Assembly (NCBI GenBank): GCA_021399445.1
Contig: JAJTUQ010000002.1
Span: forward strand, 7,192,001-7,256,000
Reading direction: 5' to 3'
DNA: 64,000 bases
Source: Xylogone sp. PMI_703
Lineage: Eukaryota; Ascomycota; Leotiomycetes
The stretch's first letter is position 1; every line of letters begins with the position of its first letter. The position numbers were made by a program, and so were the translations under genes. Shown piece after piece: positions 1 to 9,287 of the stretch. The notes beneath the pieces were generated by a model. That model searched no databases and had not been told where the DNA came from. It saw nothing but the letters and a program-made list of their open reading frames with translations.

Positions 1-456
1 CCTCTTCAAACCCAGGTCTCCTGCTTTACCATAACAGGACACGGACAGCCTCACATAGATGGCAAGAAGCTCTCCCGGAACGATGGCTACGCATCCCCTA
101 TGTTTGGTCCTTGGCCCAACCCTGATTTTGAGCCTGCTATATTCTACCTGACCTGCGCGGGGCATCTCGTTAGCTTGCCTTCTCAACGCGTCCTCATTCC
201 CCAACAAGATGAATGGGTTGAGTTTAGTACCTTCACGGACAACGCACCAGTGTGTACGCAGGACCCGGCAACGAAATCGATTGTTTGCGGTTCGGGGTGG
301 TATACCTACACTGAATACCCATATAGTTCTCCAGGACAAATTGATATGAGACCGTGGATGCCATTGTGGCAGGGTGACATTCAGCTTGCGTGGTATGAGA
401 CTGAAGCACCTGTTGCATTGACCTATGATGAAGTGGCATGCCCTTGTGCACATTAA
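1..456 (+). CDS. 3' end of an unrecognised protein-coding gene
   Basis: The frame is open from base 1 to a TAA at 454-456, giving about 151 residues of a protein whose start lies outside the window. The visible part is rich in Pro, Trp and Tyr (for example GPWPNPDFEP and MRPWMPLWQGD), has five cysteines and ends in CPCAH. There is no membrane segment. I recognise no family. The composition and paired cysteines would fit an extracellular or cell-surface protein, but that is inference. Part of the frame could be exonic only from about position 20 onward, because the upstream splice structure is not visible. Confidence 0.55.
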   Translation, partial: PLQTQVSCFTITGHGQPHIDGKKLSRNDGYASPMFGPWPNPDFEPAIFYLTCAGHLVSLPSQRVLIPQQDEWVEFSTFTDNAPVCTQDPATKSIVCGSGWYTYTEYPYSSPGQIDMRPWMPLWQGDIQLAWYETEAPVALTYDEVACPCAH

Positions 457-696
457 AGTTCATGTGCTTGCGCGGGGTTTGGGTGTTCTGAGGTTCGGGA
501 GTTTGTTCAATATTATACAGTCAAGATTTGCCAAATAATCTCTCCATTAGCCTAGTTAATAATTCTAGATAACTGATAATATAACTCCATATAATATATC
601 TCAACAAATGGCAGAGTTCATTCCTTCGGAATACTAGTTTTACAAGTCCTCCCTCGTGACCATGTACACAAATAAAAAGAAGACAAGTAAAACAGC

Positions 697-1753
697 TTAA
701 AGATACGCCTTTGTCTCCCCCTCGAGAATATTCCACAACCGTGTCCCAGAATCACGATTCTGGAACCCGGCCTCAATATCTTTTCGGATATGCCCCAAGC
801 GTCCCCACGGAATTACATACGCCCCGTTATTCTCAAGCCCTACATCTGGCGACAATCCTGCGTATAATTCTGTGAGAGCGCCGAAGCGAACGTCATGTAA
901 GAACAAGATTTCTATGAGCTTAACCCATGCGGCCTTCTCATCGCGGAAAAGATTCGTCTTGAGATTACCCGGGTTTAATGACTAGAATATTCGGTGTTAG
1001 AATAATCTGTGATACCGAAATTTTATAAGAGATGAAGAGTGATTTCCTTACCACGCCAACAAGACCATCTTTCCCATATCTCTTTGCCAGCTCCTTGGCA
1101 AGGAGTACGTTTCCAGCCTTGCTCTGTCCGTAGTATGTCATTGAATCTTTCTCGCCTTTCCATCCCTTCGGCTTCTTCTCCGTGATGTCCTTCCAGTCAA
1201 TTCCATCTCCTTTCGGAGAATACGTATTATGACCACCGCTACTAACCCAAACGACTCGCACGCTTCCTGGAGGAGCAACCTTAACGGTAGAGAGTAAGAT
1301 TGGTAGGAGTATTTGCTGGATAACATAATGGGCTACAACATTGGTACCCCATGTGAGCTCGTAATCCTGCTTGGTTCTGCTTCCTTTGGGCACATCCATG
1401 ACACCGGCATTCAGCCAGACAGAGTGTAGAGTGGACTCTTGAGCCAGGAATTCTCTCATTGCCGGCGCAATGGTAGATAAGTCGGTAAGATCCATTGCAA
1501 TGAACCGCAACTCGCCTCGGGAAGATGGCTGAGATTGCTTAATGTCCTTGATAGCTTTGTCGGCGGAGGCAGGTGTCCGAGAGGTAAGGTACACTTTGGC
1601 ATTCTTGGAGTAGAGAACTTTGCACACGGCTAGTCCAATTCCTGAAGTTCCTCCTGTGACTAGATATGTTTTACCAGATAGGTCTGGAATATCCGCTTCT
1701 GTAAAGCGTGGTTTAGGTGGCCACAGCTCTGTCACAGTCTGGCAAATTGACAT
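697..1753 (-). CDS. Short-chain dehydrogenase/reductase
   Basis: A classical SDR-fold NAD(P)-dependent oxidoreductase of about 328 aa. The ATG is at 1753. One intron at 982-1051 (GTAAGG...CTAG, 70 bp, phase 0) joins two exons that each give good SDR sequence; without splicing the frame stops after 262 aa. Visible motifs are the dinucleotide-binding TGGTSGIG (residues about 33-40), the structural NAG (LNAGV), and the catalytic YxxxK as YYGQSK, with a Ser in VSSGG upstream. The overall look is that of the retinol-dehydrogenase/WW-domain-oxidoreductase-like fungal SDRs, which act on a wide range of alcohols and ketones, so the substrate cannot be told. It is divergent from the Zn2Cys6 gene at 2285, and the two share a 0.5 kb upstream region. 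Confidence 0.9.
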
Positions 1754-2284
1754 GGTTGCAGTAGTAGTGTGGGAATATCGACGAAGGGTAGGATAGAAGG
1801 CGTGTGAAAGAGGTGCTTGGTACGATCACCCTACAAAGGACAATGTGGACTGGATATGCATCTCGTCTCATAGGACATAGTTAAGTTTATATAGGTCTTT
1901 TGGGGTTGAGTGAAGGTGGTGGTTTGGGAGTACGTGTTGGTTCATCGTAGCTTCTTCGGCCGCAATGATGGCATATGAGAGTATATAGAGCTAGTATAGC
2001 AAAAGTATGTTCATATGGAGGAGTTCGAAGACAGCTTAGCAAACCCCGAAGCTGAATCCTCCAGCACTAGCCATAAAACAGTATCGACCTTGTTGCTTTG
2101 GTACCGAAGTGGCGAAGCCCCTTTCTGCGGAGATTTGCGGCCGCAGTTGCAGGAGATTTGCCCTAGTCGACTTTCTTACTCATCCAGAATGCGGGCTGGA
2201 TAAAGCGACTGCGTCCGCAACTGCTATCTCTTCCTAACGCTACTTTGTTTGTTATTTCAGTCAATTTGATCACTTTGGCTCATA
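1754..2284. promoter_or_regulatory. Shared upstream region of SDR and regulator
   Basis: A 531-bp space between two divergently transcribed genes, so it must hold both promoters. It contains GC-rich CGGCCG-type stretches near 1957 and 2137 (inside a gcggccgc), which could be half-sites for a Zn2Cys6 protein. No clear TATA box was resolved. A small open frame at 2015-2203 looks like chance. Confidence 0.4.
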
Positions 2285-4203
2285 ATGCACTCAAGTGACT
2301 CTCCTTCGTCCGACATAGCAGCTCGTGCGTGCGCTCGGTGCCGAAAGGACAAGCGTCGATGCGATAAGGCCCTTCCAAAATGTGCTTTGTGTAGCCGGTA
2401 TGCTGAGATTCCCCCAAATAAATGAATAATAAGAATATCCGGTCTAAGAAATTTGCCTCTTCCGTGCAGAATGGGTCGTGTTTGCGACTATTCCGAACCT
2501 CCTGTGATCGAGGCTGATGACACGCTGGAGCTTCGCAACAGGATTCAAGATCTGGAGGAGATGGTTTCCAGACTCTCGAATCGGACTCCTTCGACTTCGT
2601 CTAGCTATGAGATAGGCGTGACCAGCGTTACATTTAGGCTTTCTCAGCCTCTGCCACCATATTCACAACTTGCATTCCTTGATTCATCACTACTTGAACA
2701 CGTCCCTTTCGAAACTAGCAGAGTGGAACTCCCTATTCCGGAGGAAATCACTAATGCACTAGGTGATTGGACCCGCATGTCTCGCATTGCAGCTACGTAT
2801 TTTGAGTCTATACATGTCTGGATGCCAATAATAAGCAAATACCGCTTATCTCGTCTGCTTGAAAAGGCACAGCAAGAGTTGCGACCAGAGCAAGCATTAC
2901 TGCTACTATGTATGAAGTTGGTACAGGAAGTGCCTAATCCAGAAAATGTAGAGGTTTCCTTAATATATGGAATGGCTAAACAGTTCAGTCTCCGATTGGA
3001 GATGTCCAGCTGTTCTTCATTACAATTCCTACAATCTAACCTCCTCATTGCGGTTTTTGAGTTAGGACATGCGATCCTCCCAGCTGCCTATACTTCTATA
3101 GGCAGCTGTGCAAGACTAGCAACAGCTCTAGGAATCCATGATAAAAATGCGCCACAGCTTCTTCCAAAGCCCAGAGGCTGGGTCGAATGGGAAGAGAGAC
3201 AAAGAGTATGGTGGCTTATTGTGATTCTCGAGAGGTTCGAGACAATTGATGGTTTAAACTTGCATACTGGTCCCATAAGCTGATATTATAACCAGGTATG
3301 TCTGCATAGGCAGTAGCCGTCGGCCGTTATGCACCAAAGACCCAAGTGCGGATACGTCTATTCCAGTTGATGATGACACATGGGATCGAGGGGTTAGTAC
3401 ATCACGTCTCCCAATTCACACAACTAGCCTAATGCTTACATTATTTAGGAGATGGTACCTCCACAACGCGTCTTCGTATCGACGCCAACAAACGTTCCGG
3501 TTGGTTCATTCGCACGGTTAGCACAAGCATCCAATCTATTAGGACATGTCATCAGGCATTGCGATGATCAGACCAGTGATGTAGCCTTTATTGTTGGAGA
3601 TATGACACTACTGCATCAAACAATTGGGTCTCTTCTTGAACTCCTAGGCGCTGGAAGCACTCGAGAATCTTGCAGTGCAGCCGCCGTGTGCCTCAGGTAA
3701 AGCTTCATATTTTCTAGAAACAATGTGCCGATGCTAACAAGCGCTCAGTGCGCTGATGAAGTTATGTAGCCATCACTCCTGTGACTCATTCAGTGGAGAT
3801 GGGAAGCATACAGACCCGGAATTAACATCACTCATTCAATTATGTACCCAACAAGCTCTTCAAGTGACTAGAGACACATGTCTGCATATTTTGCAACTTG
3901 CTCCATTACTACAACAGGAGATATCAAATTCGGGGACTCAAAGCATATCGCCGCTTGTAATTAACTGTATTTATCAAACAATTGTCTCGTTGACTGTCAT
4001 GGGAGAAGAAGTTGGCGATGGGGACTGCATAATGAGAATAGGGGAATGTAAGAGGTTGCTTCAGACAATTGATACCCGGTGGAAAGCAGCAGGTGACTAT
4101 CTCCCAACATCTAATAGATCCAAGTCATACTCTAATACGAGCAGGCACTTATTTAGAAATAATTAGAGCTGTAGAATCGCATATGGAATCGGATAATATG
4201 TAA
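2285..4203 (+). CDS. Zn2Cys6 fungal transcription factor (first of four)
   Basis: A nuclear DNA-binding regulator of about 542 aa. Exons are 2285-2397, 2470-3251, 3310-3392, 3449-3696, 3749-4092 and 4145-4203; all phases agree and the sum is a multiple of three. The binuclear zinc cluster CARC...CDKALPKC..C...VC is split by intron 1. A short coiled coil (LELRNRIQDLEEMVSRLSN) follows, then the fungal middle homology region, including the PLCTKDPSADT stretch reached only after splicing intron 2. The last intron restores a family-like tail, TYLEIIRAVE, and a TAA at 4201-4203. Its acceptor is a NAGNAG (4141 or 4144), so two proteins differing by one residue are possible. A regulator next to the SDR and methyltransferase suggests a local role, which is inference. 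Confidence 0.85.
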
Positions 4204-4475
4204 ATGTATTTCCTTTGAAGGCGTTAGGTAGACATAATCTTTAGCCACTATAGATGTCGTATAGATTGACATTTTCCTGTTTAATGCCAAAAGTTGCACA
4301 ACATTAAGATATACTTCTTGGTCCGAAACGTTAGAGCTGCTATTAAACAATTAAGATCTTCAAGCCATTAGGGCTAGAGACATTGTAAACTACGCGTGTA
4401 ACAATCCCTTCCTGTGTCTCGAAGCACGATCCTTTAAACACGACTTCTAGTGAAGTAATGCGTGGGGATTCGATA

Positions 4476-5377
4476 TTACTTTTGGACGAGAATTTCTCCA
4501 TGCAGCATGGCCAAGCTTGCATCATCTCTCTTCGCCCACTCTTCCCAGGCCTTGGCCATTTCTTCAAATTCATTTGCAGTACCTAGGCCGAACTTCAAGG
4601 CTTTTTCGCGTAAAATGCCCCCTCTGAGCTGATCACACAACCCCTGGGCTGGACAACAGTCATTAAGGCCACAATAGCAATCTCAAGAATCAGGGCGGAA
4701 CAATAGAACTTACAGCAAGATTCCCTCTCGCTCGATGTAATATACGACGATGTACCATAGCTAAGTGTAATCTGGCTCCGCTCAGCACCAGCCTTGAGCA
4801 CCCAAGAAAGCAACTGTCGGCCTGCAGTTGGAGTACCGCCTCCGGAACTCATAACACCTGCCATGAGCTTATGGAATTTGACCAGCTCAGGAAGTTCAGG
4901 CCAAACGCACTCCGTCTCGTAGTCACCCTCACGAGCCGCGACGACGCCGCCTCGCTTTGTTACTCGGAGCATTTCACGCAGCGCATCCCACGGGTTGCCA
5001 ATGTGGACCAGCACCTGATGACAGAAGGCGATCTCGAATGTCTCGTCGGCAAATGGGAGCCGGTAGACACTTCCCTGCTGAAACTCAATGTTTTTGACGT
5101 CGGCCATTTCAGCGACAGCTCGTGCTCGTGGTAGGATGTTGGGGTTGAGGTCGACGCCGGTAACGTGGCCGTCGGGGATGAGCTTGGCAAATCTCACAGA
5201 GATGGTGCCTGAGCCAGAGCCGACATCTAAGAGTTTCAAATGAGGGTTGGATTCATTCATAGACTGTAATTTTGGCAGTAAATGGGCGGCACTGCTTTCG
5301 GCAGTCCGCAACTCGTGGAGGATTGCCTGAGCGGGCGGATGGCCAGGCGTCTCGCTGGGAGCCTGGTTCTGCTCCAT
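4476..5377 (-). CDS. SAM-dependent methyltransferase (UbiE/COQ5-like class I)
   Basis: A class I methyltransferase of about 278 aa. Start at 5377. A 65-bp intron at 4649-4713 (GTAAGT...CCAG, phase 1) must be removed to reach the C-terminal exon, which reads through conserved-looking DQLRGGILREKALKFGLGT and ends LVQK at a TAA (4476-4478). The SAM-binding glycine loop is LLDVGSGSGTIS (residues about 49-60), followed by the acidic VTGVDLN, the motif-II region FEIAFCHQVLVHI and RVTKRGGVVAAREG. The family methylates small molecules; the acceptor is unknown. It lies 240 bp downstream of the Baeyer-Villiger gene on the same strand, so it probably belongs to the same pathway. Another downstream acceptor (CCCAG) would bring an immediate stop and was not used. 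Confidence 0.88.
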
Positions 5378-5617
5378 TACTATTGCTGGTGGATGGAATC
5401 GAAGAAAGATTAATATCCAAGTTGACTCAGGACACCTCTTTTAACTTAAAGTTGCAACTACTACAGGGTTTGAAATTGGCTTCAGTTTGGGACTCTCATG
5501 ATTTTCCTTTCTGGATTACACTTTATGCTGCTTGTGAGGTTTTATGCTCACATAACTGTCTAGATTGGGATTCAGCCAATCATTTCGGGATGCTCAATCA
5601 CTACCCCCTTCCAGTCA

Positions 5618-7279
5618 TCATAACCTTGAAGAGTATTGAAAGACATCTTCAACCTTATCTTTTCTCTCTTGTTCTGCAGAACCCTGTTTAAATCCACGAA
5701 ATCCATCATTAATCATGCTCTGCACGTATTTGTAATAACTAGCCAGGCCACCAAAGTAGAACCTCGTGGCGAACTTCTTCCCTGCAATATTGCAGCCAAA
5801 TATCCAGGAGGAAGTTTCTTTAAATAAACTTCCTTCTACAGCTTTATCACACTCTTCGAACCATTCTTTCTCTGCTTCTGGCGAAGCTTCAATCACACTT
5901 TGACCATTGGTCTTCCTGCTCTTCTCTGCTTGCTCGATGCAGCTACTTATTAATCCAACATGCGCTTCAACGGCAGGTATAATATTCGTGAAGGGACCCT
6001 GAGGGCCCGTAATCATGAAGAGATTGGGGAACCCTGGAACGGCAACGCCCAAGTAACTCGTCGGTCCTTGTGGCTCCCAGTGTTCCTTGAGGGTCTGGCC
6101 ACCACGTCCCTTTATCCGTACCCGATTATAGTTACCCTCCACAGCATCAAAGCCTGTGGCGAAGATGATTAGATCTAACTCATGCACTACTCCGTCACCG
6201 GTTTGGATACCATTTGGGGTAATTGCCGTGATGGGAGTTTCTTTCAAGTCCACAATATCAACATTTTCTCTGTTAAACTGTTCGTAATAGCCACCATCAC
6301 ACAATGGCCTTCGAGCATACCAATCATGAGGAGTTAGCTTGCGTGCCTTTTCAGGGTCTTTGACAATCTGCGATATCTTCTTCCGAATGAACTGACACGC
6401 TGCCTCATTAGCCTTCTTGTTTGTGGCAATATCACAAAACCCTCCAAACATGAATCTGAATCCATTTCCTTTGTTCCAAAGTTCCTCGAATATCTCATCT
6501 CGCTTCTCAGGTGAGACTTGTTCAAATGGGACCGTGGACTCGACGAAGCCAAACCCGCATATGGAATTCTTGACCTGGTCAAAAATATCGTCGTAGTTCT
6601 CATTGACCCAGCTTCTGTATTTTGGGTCAACCGGCCCATCACCACTCGGAACACTGTACTGTGGATGCCTTTGAAAACATGTCAAGGTTTTGACTCGGCT
6701 AGCAATATCTGTTATTACTTGAACACCGGTTGAGCCACATCCGATGATGCCCACACGTTTACCAGTAAGCTCAGTATCAGGTTTCCAGGCCGCTGTGTGA
6801 CACATTTCGCCTTTGAAGGAATCGAGCCCGGGAATATTTGGATAGTTGGGCTTTGAGAGGAGACCAAGAGCAGTAACTAAATACCGCGCAAGGTATGTCT
6901 CCCCACTGCTAACCTCCACATGCCAGACTTTGGTGCTTTCATTCCAGTCTGCGGACAGGAGTTCGGTGTTAAATTGCATATCTCTTCGTAGGTCGTACTT
7001 ATCCACAACATGTGTGAGGTATGCCAGGATATCCGGTTGTTTAAGATAGTGATGGCTCCAGGGGTAAGTCTTCAAATCCTCTTTGTCCCATGAATATCGA
7101 TAGACGAAACTCTCGGTGTCACTCATTGCACCGGGGTAACGGTTCCAGTACCAGGTACCTCCAACGTCACCTGCCATATCAATGACTTTCACGGAGAAAC
7201 CCATCTCTCGTAGCCTGTATAGCTGATAGATACCACTGAACCCGGCCCCAACAACCAAGGCATCAATTGATCTCTCCAT
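5618..7279 (-). CDS. Baeyer-Villiger monooxygenase, cyclohexanone-monooxygenase-like
   Basis: An intron-free, 553-aa FAD/NADPH monooxygenase expected to insert one oxygen next to a ketone, giving an ester or lactone. The N-terminal FAD site is GAGFSGI, the NADPH site is GCGSTGV, and the fingerprint FKGEMCHTAAWK lies between them. The fingerprint fits FxGxxxHxxxW, but the last position is Lys where Pro or Asp is usual. Stretches such as TALGLLS, CxxGYYxxFNR-like segments and FATGFDAVEGNY resemble bacterial cyclohexanone monooxygenase rather than the steroid or fungal EthA-like branches. The protein ends in SRL, a plausible type 1 peroxisomal targeting signal. It is divergent from an SDR at 7923 with a shared 643-bp upstream region; an SDR making the ketone that the BVMO oxidises is a common arrangement. 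The natural substrate cannot be read from the sequence. Confidence 0.92.
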   Translation of the reverse strand: MERSIDALVVGAGFSGIYQLYRLREMGFSVKVIDMAGDVGGTWYWNRYPGAMSDTESFVYRYSWDKEDLKTYPWSHHYLKQPDILAYLTHVVDKYDLRRDMQFNTELLSADWNESTKVWHVEVSSGETYLARYLVTALGLLSKPNYPNIPGLDSFKGEMCHTAAWKPDTELTGKRVGIIGCGSTGVQVITDIASRVKTLTCFQRHPQYSVPSGDGPVDPKYRSWVNENYDDIFDQVKNSICGFGFVESTVPFEQVSPEKRDEIFEELWNKGNGFRFMFGGFCDIATNKKANEAACQFIRKKISQIVKDPEKARKLTPHDWYARRPLCDGGYYEQFNRENVDIVDLKETPITAITPNGIQTGDGVVHELDLIIFATGFDAVEGNYNRVRIKGRGGQTLKEHWEPQGPTSYLGVAVPGFPNLFMITGPQGPFTNIIPAVEAHVGLISSCIEQAEKSRKTNGQSVIEASPEAEKEWFEECDKAVEGSLFKETSSWIFGCNIAGKKFATRFYFGGLASYYKYVQSMINDGFRGFKQGSAEQERKDKVEDVFQYSSRL

Positions 7280-7506
7280 GGCTCCGACAACAATATTGTC
7301 TTGTTATTCACTCGAAATACCTGCAGAAGACCAACGATGTGGCCAACCGAAAACTGCCCTAGGACTGAAGTTGGCTTATCTAGCTCTGGCCACTTCCATA
7401 TATCTATGTATAAACTTTTGAGAAATTTAGAGATGACCGTTTTGCTCGTACTACAGATATCGACTAAGTATGAGATCTCGCTGGATTTGTTCCATGGAAT
7501 GATTGA

Positions 7507-7512
7507 GTGGGG
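7507..7512 (+). promoter_or_regulatory. CreA-like site GTGGGG
   Basis: Matches the carbon catabolite repressor consensus SYGGRG. It lies between the divergent BVMO and SDR genes. It is a short motif with frequent chance matches; only its clustering with two others (7610, 7625) gives it weight. Confidence 0.35.
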
Positions 7513-7609
7513 ATAGAGAGATCAGCCCTTCCAACTCTTGGGAATAACTACTACCGGTAGGAATTTAAGGCCGCAAGGCAACGAAAACCCGCATGGGGAA
7601 AGAGTATCC

Positions 7610-7630
7610 GCGGGGCACCAAAATGCGGGG
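7610..7630 (+). promoter_or_regulatory. Pair of CreA-like sites GCGGGG
   Basis: GCGGGG occurs at 7610-7615 and 7625-7630, both fitting SYGGRG. In Aspergillus, closely spaced CreA sites are typically the functional ones. An inverted CCCGCAT (7588-7594) / ATGCGGG (7623-7629) overlaps the second. This suggests glucose repression of the BVMO/SDR pair. Confidence 0.4.
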
Positions 7631-7662
7631 AAATTCCAGATATGGCGGCACCTAAATCCACG

Positions 7663-7674
7663 GAATTCGAATTC
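7663..7674. promoter_or_regulatory. 12-bp perfect palindrome in the BVMO/SDR intergenic region
   Basis: GAATTCGAATTC is its own reverse complement. It lies between the two divergent start codons and is flanked by ACGG on the left and GTACGG on the right. It could be a dimeric regulator site. No known factor is assigned. Confidence 0.35.
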
Positions 7675-7922
7675 AGTACGGAGGTTCCCAAGTTCCCATG
7701 TACCTGATACAACCAATCCTACGCGCAAAGTGGGATGCAGCAACAGCGGCATACGTTGCAGATACATATCCGACTGCAAGCAAAAATGGATTCTATGCGC
7801 CGATTGGTGGTTTGCCCACATGATCATCCTTCTGCTTTCGTCCTTATTATTACAAGAACTGCCCCTAAATTTGCCAGGTACGAAATAGCTATCCATCTAG
7901 TGGCAAAAGAGTTATTAGAAGG

Positions 7923-8808
7923 ATGAAGGAATTCGTCGCTTTGATCACAGGGGCTGCGTCTGGCATCGGGCGAGCTACAGCTCATAAGCTCGCAAGTAGA
8001 GGCATAGCCATCGTCCTTGCAGATAGAAACCATGAGCAAGGAACTGCTGCAGCAGATGAAATCGCGCAAAAATGGAATGTGCGAACCAAATTCTTGAAGT
8101 TAGATGTTACTCAGGAGGCCGAAGTTAAGGAAGCAGTATCAGCAGCCACAAGTTTGACTGGTCGTCTGGATTTTGCGGCAAATTGTGCAGGAATCTGTGA
8201 GTCAATATGGGATGAAGAAGAAAGTATCACAACGGAATTGTTTGAGAGGTACGCTAGATTATGTTCTACTGCACACTATGAGAAGATTCGCCAAAACTAA
8301 TTCCAATAGAACTCATGCCATCAATACACGCGGGCTTTGGCTCTGTCAAAAGTACCAGGCGCAGCAGATGAGGACACAAGAACCTCGATCTATATCTTTT
8401 ACGCCTATTCCGAAGCATGATATCCCAGGACAGCGCGGGGTTATTGCCAATGTAGTTTCGATATCCGGACTCCACGCGGGAGGATTGGCTGCATATACCC
8501 CAAGCAAGTATGCGGCTGCCGCTGTGACAAAGAATGGAGCCAAGTTTTATGGTCCAAATGGAATTCGTGTGAATGCCCTCTGTCCTGGCTGGACCATGAC
8601 CCCTATGGTCGAGCACAGCATGGGAAAGGAAGGTATCATAGGGTCTCGGGAGAATAAGGAATCACCCGTGAACCAACAAATTACTCTGAGGAGGATGGCT
8701 TTTGCAGAAGAGCAAGCTAATGTGCTAAGCTTTCTTTTGAGTGATGAAAGCAGCTATATGAACGGTTCGTTGATTGTTAACGATGGTGGCTATCATGATA
8801 TTCGGTGA
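7923..8808 (+). CDS. Short-chain dehydrogenase/reductase
   Basis: A classical SDR of about 274 aa with exons 7923-8248 and 8310-8808. The 61-bp intron (GTACGC...ATAG) must be removed to join ELFE to THAINTRGLW. Cofactor site is TGAASGIG (residues about 10-17), the structural motif is NCAG rather than NNAG, the catalytic Ser is in VSISG, and the catalytic YxxxK is YTPSK. The C-terminal PGWTMTPM and NGSLIVNDGGY are typical of the 3-ketoacyl-reductase/glucose-dehydrogenase branch. Divergent from the Baeyer-Villiger gene, it is the natural candidate to interconvert the alcohol and the ketone on which the BVMO acts; that link is inference from position. Confidence 0.9.
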
Positions 8809-9287
8809 TGGCCTTGGATTAGGTCTGAAGAAGTGGAATGTGCGTAATAGTTCGATTACATGAAGCTAGTTATTTGAAATTAACTATAACTCTGGTAGCA
8901 CGAGATAAATCAGTTTATGTTTAGTTAAATTCTACTACGATAATAATACGCTATTCAGAGCGGTATATATACAAGACCGAAACATATGAAACTAGATGAG
9001 TGATTCAATGAATTTTCAGGGTTGTATCCGTCACTTAACTACTACCAAGTCCTCCAGAATATGTGGCTTGCTACTAATATTTAATTTGGTGTCATCTTGC
9101 GGCGACTCGAAGTAGCTCAAAATTAGCTTCATCGGTCCCCCATTTCTCCACAGCCGAAACCGCCATCACGTGCACCCCCGCCTTTCGCCGTGCTTCATTG
9201 ACTCTTTCAATGCCAGCTAGAACATCATTTGCTATTGTAAAATACAAGAGCTGTAAAGATCTATATTTCCTCCGGGAGAGTTCAAGG
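8809..9287. other. Intergenic, nothing recognised
   Basis: 479 bp of moderately AT-rich DNA after the SDR and before a regulator gene. It contains the presumed SDR terminator and the regulator promoter. A minus-strand open frame (9092-9421) overlaps the regulator's first exon and looks like a shadow. Confidence 0.4.
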
